DNA of 64,000 nt from positions 1-64,000 of the forward strand of contig JBDSDD010000037.1 of assembly GCA_039920745.1 (NCBI GenBank), in the 5' to 3' direction. Positions 62,477-64,000 of this stretch are shown here, in pieces. Source of the DNA: Scleromatobacter sp039920745. Its GTDB lineage: Bacteria; Pseudomonadota; Gammaproteobacteria; Burkholderiales; Burkholderiaceae_C. How positions within the stretch are numbered: position 1 is the stretch's first letter; the number at the start of each line of letters is the position of its first letter. The translations under genes and the position numbers were made by a program. The notes beneath the pieces are model-generated. The model searched no databases. It worked only from the letters and a program-made list of their open reading frames with translations, and had not been told where the DNA came from.

Positions 62477-63660
62477 GCGGGCCCCACGATGCGCGATGCG
62501 GCGCGCGCCAGGCCGGGGGCGACTGCTTCGCGCCCTTGCATGATGTTGGTCAATGCCGCCTGCATCGCGGTCCAGAAGCGCGTCATCTCCGGGTTGCTGG
62601 GCATCAGGTTGCCGGCACGCACCGCGGCCATGCTGCCGGCGATCAGCGGGTCGACCGCGCGTTCGGCGTACAGCGCCTTGTTGGCGGGCACGCCCAAGGG
62701 CACGTCGGCGTCGATCGCGCGCAGGCTGGGCAGCGACAGCAGGTAGCTCTCGATGAACTCGTGCGCCAGTTCGCGTTGGCGGCTGGCGCTCGAGATCATC
62801 GCGCCCAGCACGCCCACGAACGAGCCGCCCGGATGGCTGCCGATGCGCGGGTACGGCGCCACGCCGAAGTCGATGCCGCTCTTGCGCAGGTTGCCCCAGC
62901 CCCACGGGCCGTTGAAGGTCATCGCGACCGAACCGTCGTTGATGGCGGCTTCTGCGTCGGCGTACGTGACGGTGCGCGGCAGCGCGCCGCGATGCACCAG
63001 GTCCAGCATCACCTCGACGCCGCGCATGGCGCCGGCCGTCGCGATCCCGGTGTCATGGCCGTCGTAGCTGCCGTCGGCGCGGCGCGCGAACGCGTAGCCG
63101 CCACCGGCCGCGATCAAGCCCCAGCTGTAGTAGACCTCGGTCATCCACCAGCGGATCGCGTGCTTGCCTTGCGCGGCCAAGCGCTTGTCGATGGCCAGCA
63201 CGTCGTCCCAGGTGGCCGGCGCCGTCGGCACCAGCGCCTTGTTGTACAGCAGCGCGACGGTCTCCATGCCCAGCGGAAAGCCCCAGGTCTGGCCCTTGAG
63301 TTGCCAGGCGCTCCAGGCCTGGTCATCGATGGCCGCGAGCGTCGCGCGCGACGGCGTGACGGCGTTGATGAGTCCGGCGCTGGACCAGCTGCCCAGGCGG
63401 TCGTGCGGCCAGATCCACACGTCCGGGCCCTTGCCGCCGGCCGCAGCCTGCTCGAACTTGGAAATCGCGTCTTCGGGATGCTCGATCTGCACCGCCACGC
63501 CGGTGTCGCGCTCGAAGGCGGCGGCCGCGACCGCGAGGCCGTGCCAGCCCTTGTCGCCGTTGATCCAGACCTTCAACGGTGGCGTTCCCGCGCGGGCGAG
63601 CGCCGGCAGCGCGACGGCGCCCGCCGCAGCTTGGAGAATTCGGCGTCTCGTCGTGCTCAC
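62473..63660 (-). CDS. ABC transporter maltose-type binding protein (galacto-oligosaccharide)
   Basis: A 395-aa periplasmic binding protein of the MalE type. The signal sequence VSTTRRRILQAAAGAVALPALARA holds a twin-arginine-like motif (RRRILQ). The body shows LKVWINGDKGWHGL, PDVWIWPHDRLGSW, YNGPWGW-type AMTFNGPWGWGNL and VGVLGAMISSASR. The start is GTG at 63658-63660, overlapping the ATPase stop by 4 nt (GTGA). It should deliver galacto-oligosaccharides to the two permeases downstream. Confidence 0.92.
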   Translation of the reverse strand: MSTTRRRILQAAAGAVALPALARAGTPPLKVWINGDKGWHGLAVAAAAFERDTGVAVQIEHPEDAISKFEQAAAGGKGPDVWIWPHDRLGSWSSAGLINAVTPSRATLAAIDDQAWSAWQLKGQTWGFPLGMETVALLYNKALVPTAPATWDDVLAIDKRLAAQGKHAIRWWMTEVYYSWGLIAAGGGYAFARRADGSYDGHDTGIATAGAMRGVEVMLDLVHRGALPRTVTYADAEAAINDGSVAMTFNGPWGWGNLRKSGIDFGVAPYPRIGSHPGGSFVGVLGAMISSASRQRELAHEFIESYLLSLPSLRAIDADVPLGVPANKALYAERAVDPLIAGSMAAVRAGNLMPSNPEMTRFWTAMQAALTNIMQGREAVAPGLARAASRIVGPA

Positions 63661-64000
63661 GGCGCGAGCCTCCGCAACGCATCGCCACTCGCGTCGAACG
63701 CGTGGCAGGCCGCGGACGGCCAGTGCAGGTGGACGGCGTCGCCGACGCTGGCGGCGCTGCGGCCGTCCAGGCGAACGACCAGTGACGCATCGCTGGCGTC
63801 GCGACCGAGGTAGGCGTAGGTCATGTCGCCGAGGCGTTCGACCCACTGCACGCGGCACGGGAGCGTGTCGACGCCAGCGTCGGCCTGCAGGCGCAGCTCC
63901 TCGCTGCGTGCGCCCAAAGTCAGCGTCTCGCCGACCTGCACGCGCTGGCCGTCGACGGCCGCGTGCAAGGTCTGGCCTTCGGCGGTGGCGAGCGTGACGC
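63657..64000 (-). CDS. ABC transporter ATPase, MalK-type (C-terminal part, cut by window edge)
   Basis: Only the last 113 codons are in the window. They form the TOBE regulatory domain: LTLGARSEELRLQADAG corresponds to the LGIRPEHL segment of MalK, then QWVERLGDMTYAYLG and VHLHWPSAACHAFDASG. The nucleotide-binding domain lies beyond 64000. It is the first gene visible of the galactan operon and drives its importer. It might also serve the beta-glucan importer, whose own ATPase gene is broken. Confidence 0.85.
   Translation of the reverse strand, partial: VTLATAEGQTLHAAVDGQRVQVGETLTLGARSEELRLQADAGVDTLPCRVQWVERLGDMTYAYLGRDASDASLVVRLDGRSAASVGDAVHLHWPSAACHAFDASGDALRRLAP

Overview
The window is high-GC, densely packed chromosomal DNA. 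Conserved gene blocks, namely EIIA/HPr/EI, the ferredoxin-hydrolase-PBP5-aminotransferase-DUF493-lipB-lipA string, hemJ, hemB, DUF1840 and ruvAB, point to a betaproteobacterium of the order Burkholderiales. A polysaccharide-degrading relative of Roseateles, Mitsuaria or Rubrivivax is my inference, not something read directly from the sequence. I see no insertion sequence, prophage or CRISPR array.

Left third (1-32.6 kb), mostly housekeeping. Tandem promoters at 83-260 fire leftwards out of the window, probably into a ribosomal RNA operon. Then come a PTS phosphorelay (ptsI, ptsH, an EIIA-Man gene) interrupted by an OlsB-like acyltransferase, a lipoprotein, a degenerate histidine-kinase-like protein, a DUF4197 protein and a TlpA-like thiol protein. 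The lipoate/cell-wall operon follows, carrying an unexpected AP2-like gene. After it are VanZ, hemJ, hemB, ybeY-phoH, ruvA and ruvB (separated by a copper chaperone), stress-type small proteins, a response regulator, a degenerate GGDEF-EAL protein coupled to an HD-GYP protein, pcaF, aroG, and a cytochrome b561 with three YceI genes, one of them frameshifted.

Middle (33-51.3 kb), plus strand: a beta-glucan utilisation locus. It is preceded by a tRNA-Arg(CCG) gene and by AraC/GyrI-like and LacI-type regulators. It encodes an ABC sugar importer, a cytoplasmic GH1 beta-glucosidase, an ABC ATPase broken by an apparent 11-bp deletion, a TonB receptor, a GH5 lipoprotein, three tandem paralogous secreted proteins of an unnamed family, a GH16 glucanase, and a lipoprotein with two fibronectin III domains and an unassigned C-terminal domain. 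Related 14-bp sites (TGAWAWCGWTWTCA) lie before the importer and the GH1 gene and probably bind the LacI-type protein. A different paired TCGCAA element precedes the secreted paralogues.

Right (51.4-64 kb), minus strand: a galactan utilisation operon. A secreted GH53 endo-galactanase releases oligosaccharides, a MalEFGK-type importer and a TonB receptor take them up, and an SDR dehydrogenase plus DgoD, DgoK and DgoA can oxidise galactose through galactonate to pyruvate and glyceraldehyde 3-phosphate (De Ley-Doudoroff route). A LysR-type regulator closes the operon, and its ATPase gene runs off the right edge. A strong bidirectional hairpin at 51426-51456 separates the two sugar loci. The intact ATPase of the second importer could in principle serve the first, whose own ATPase is broken.
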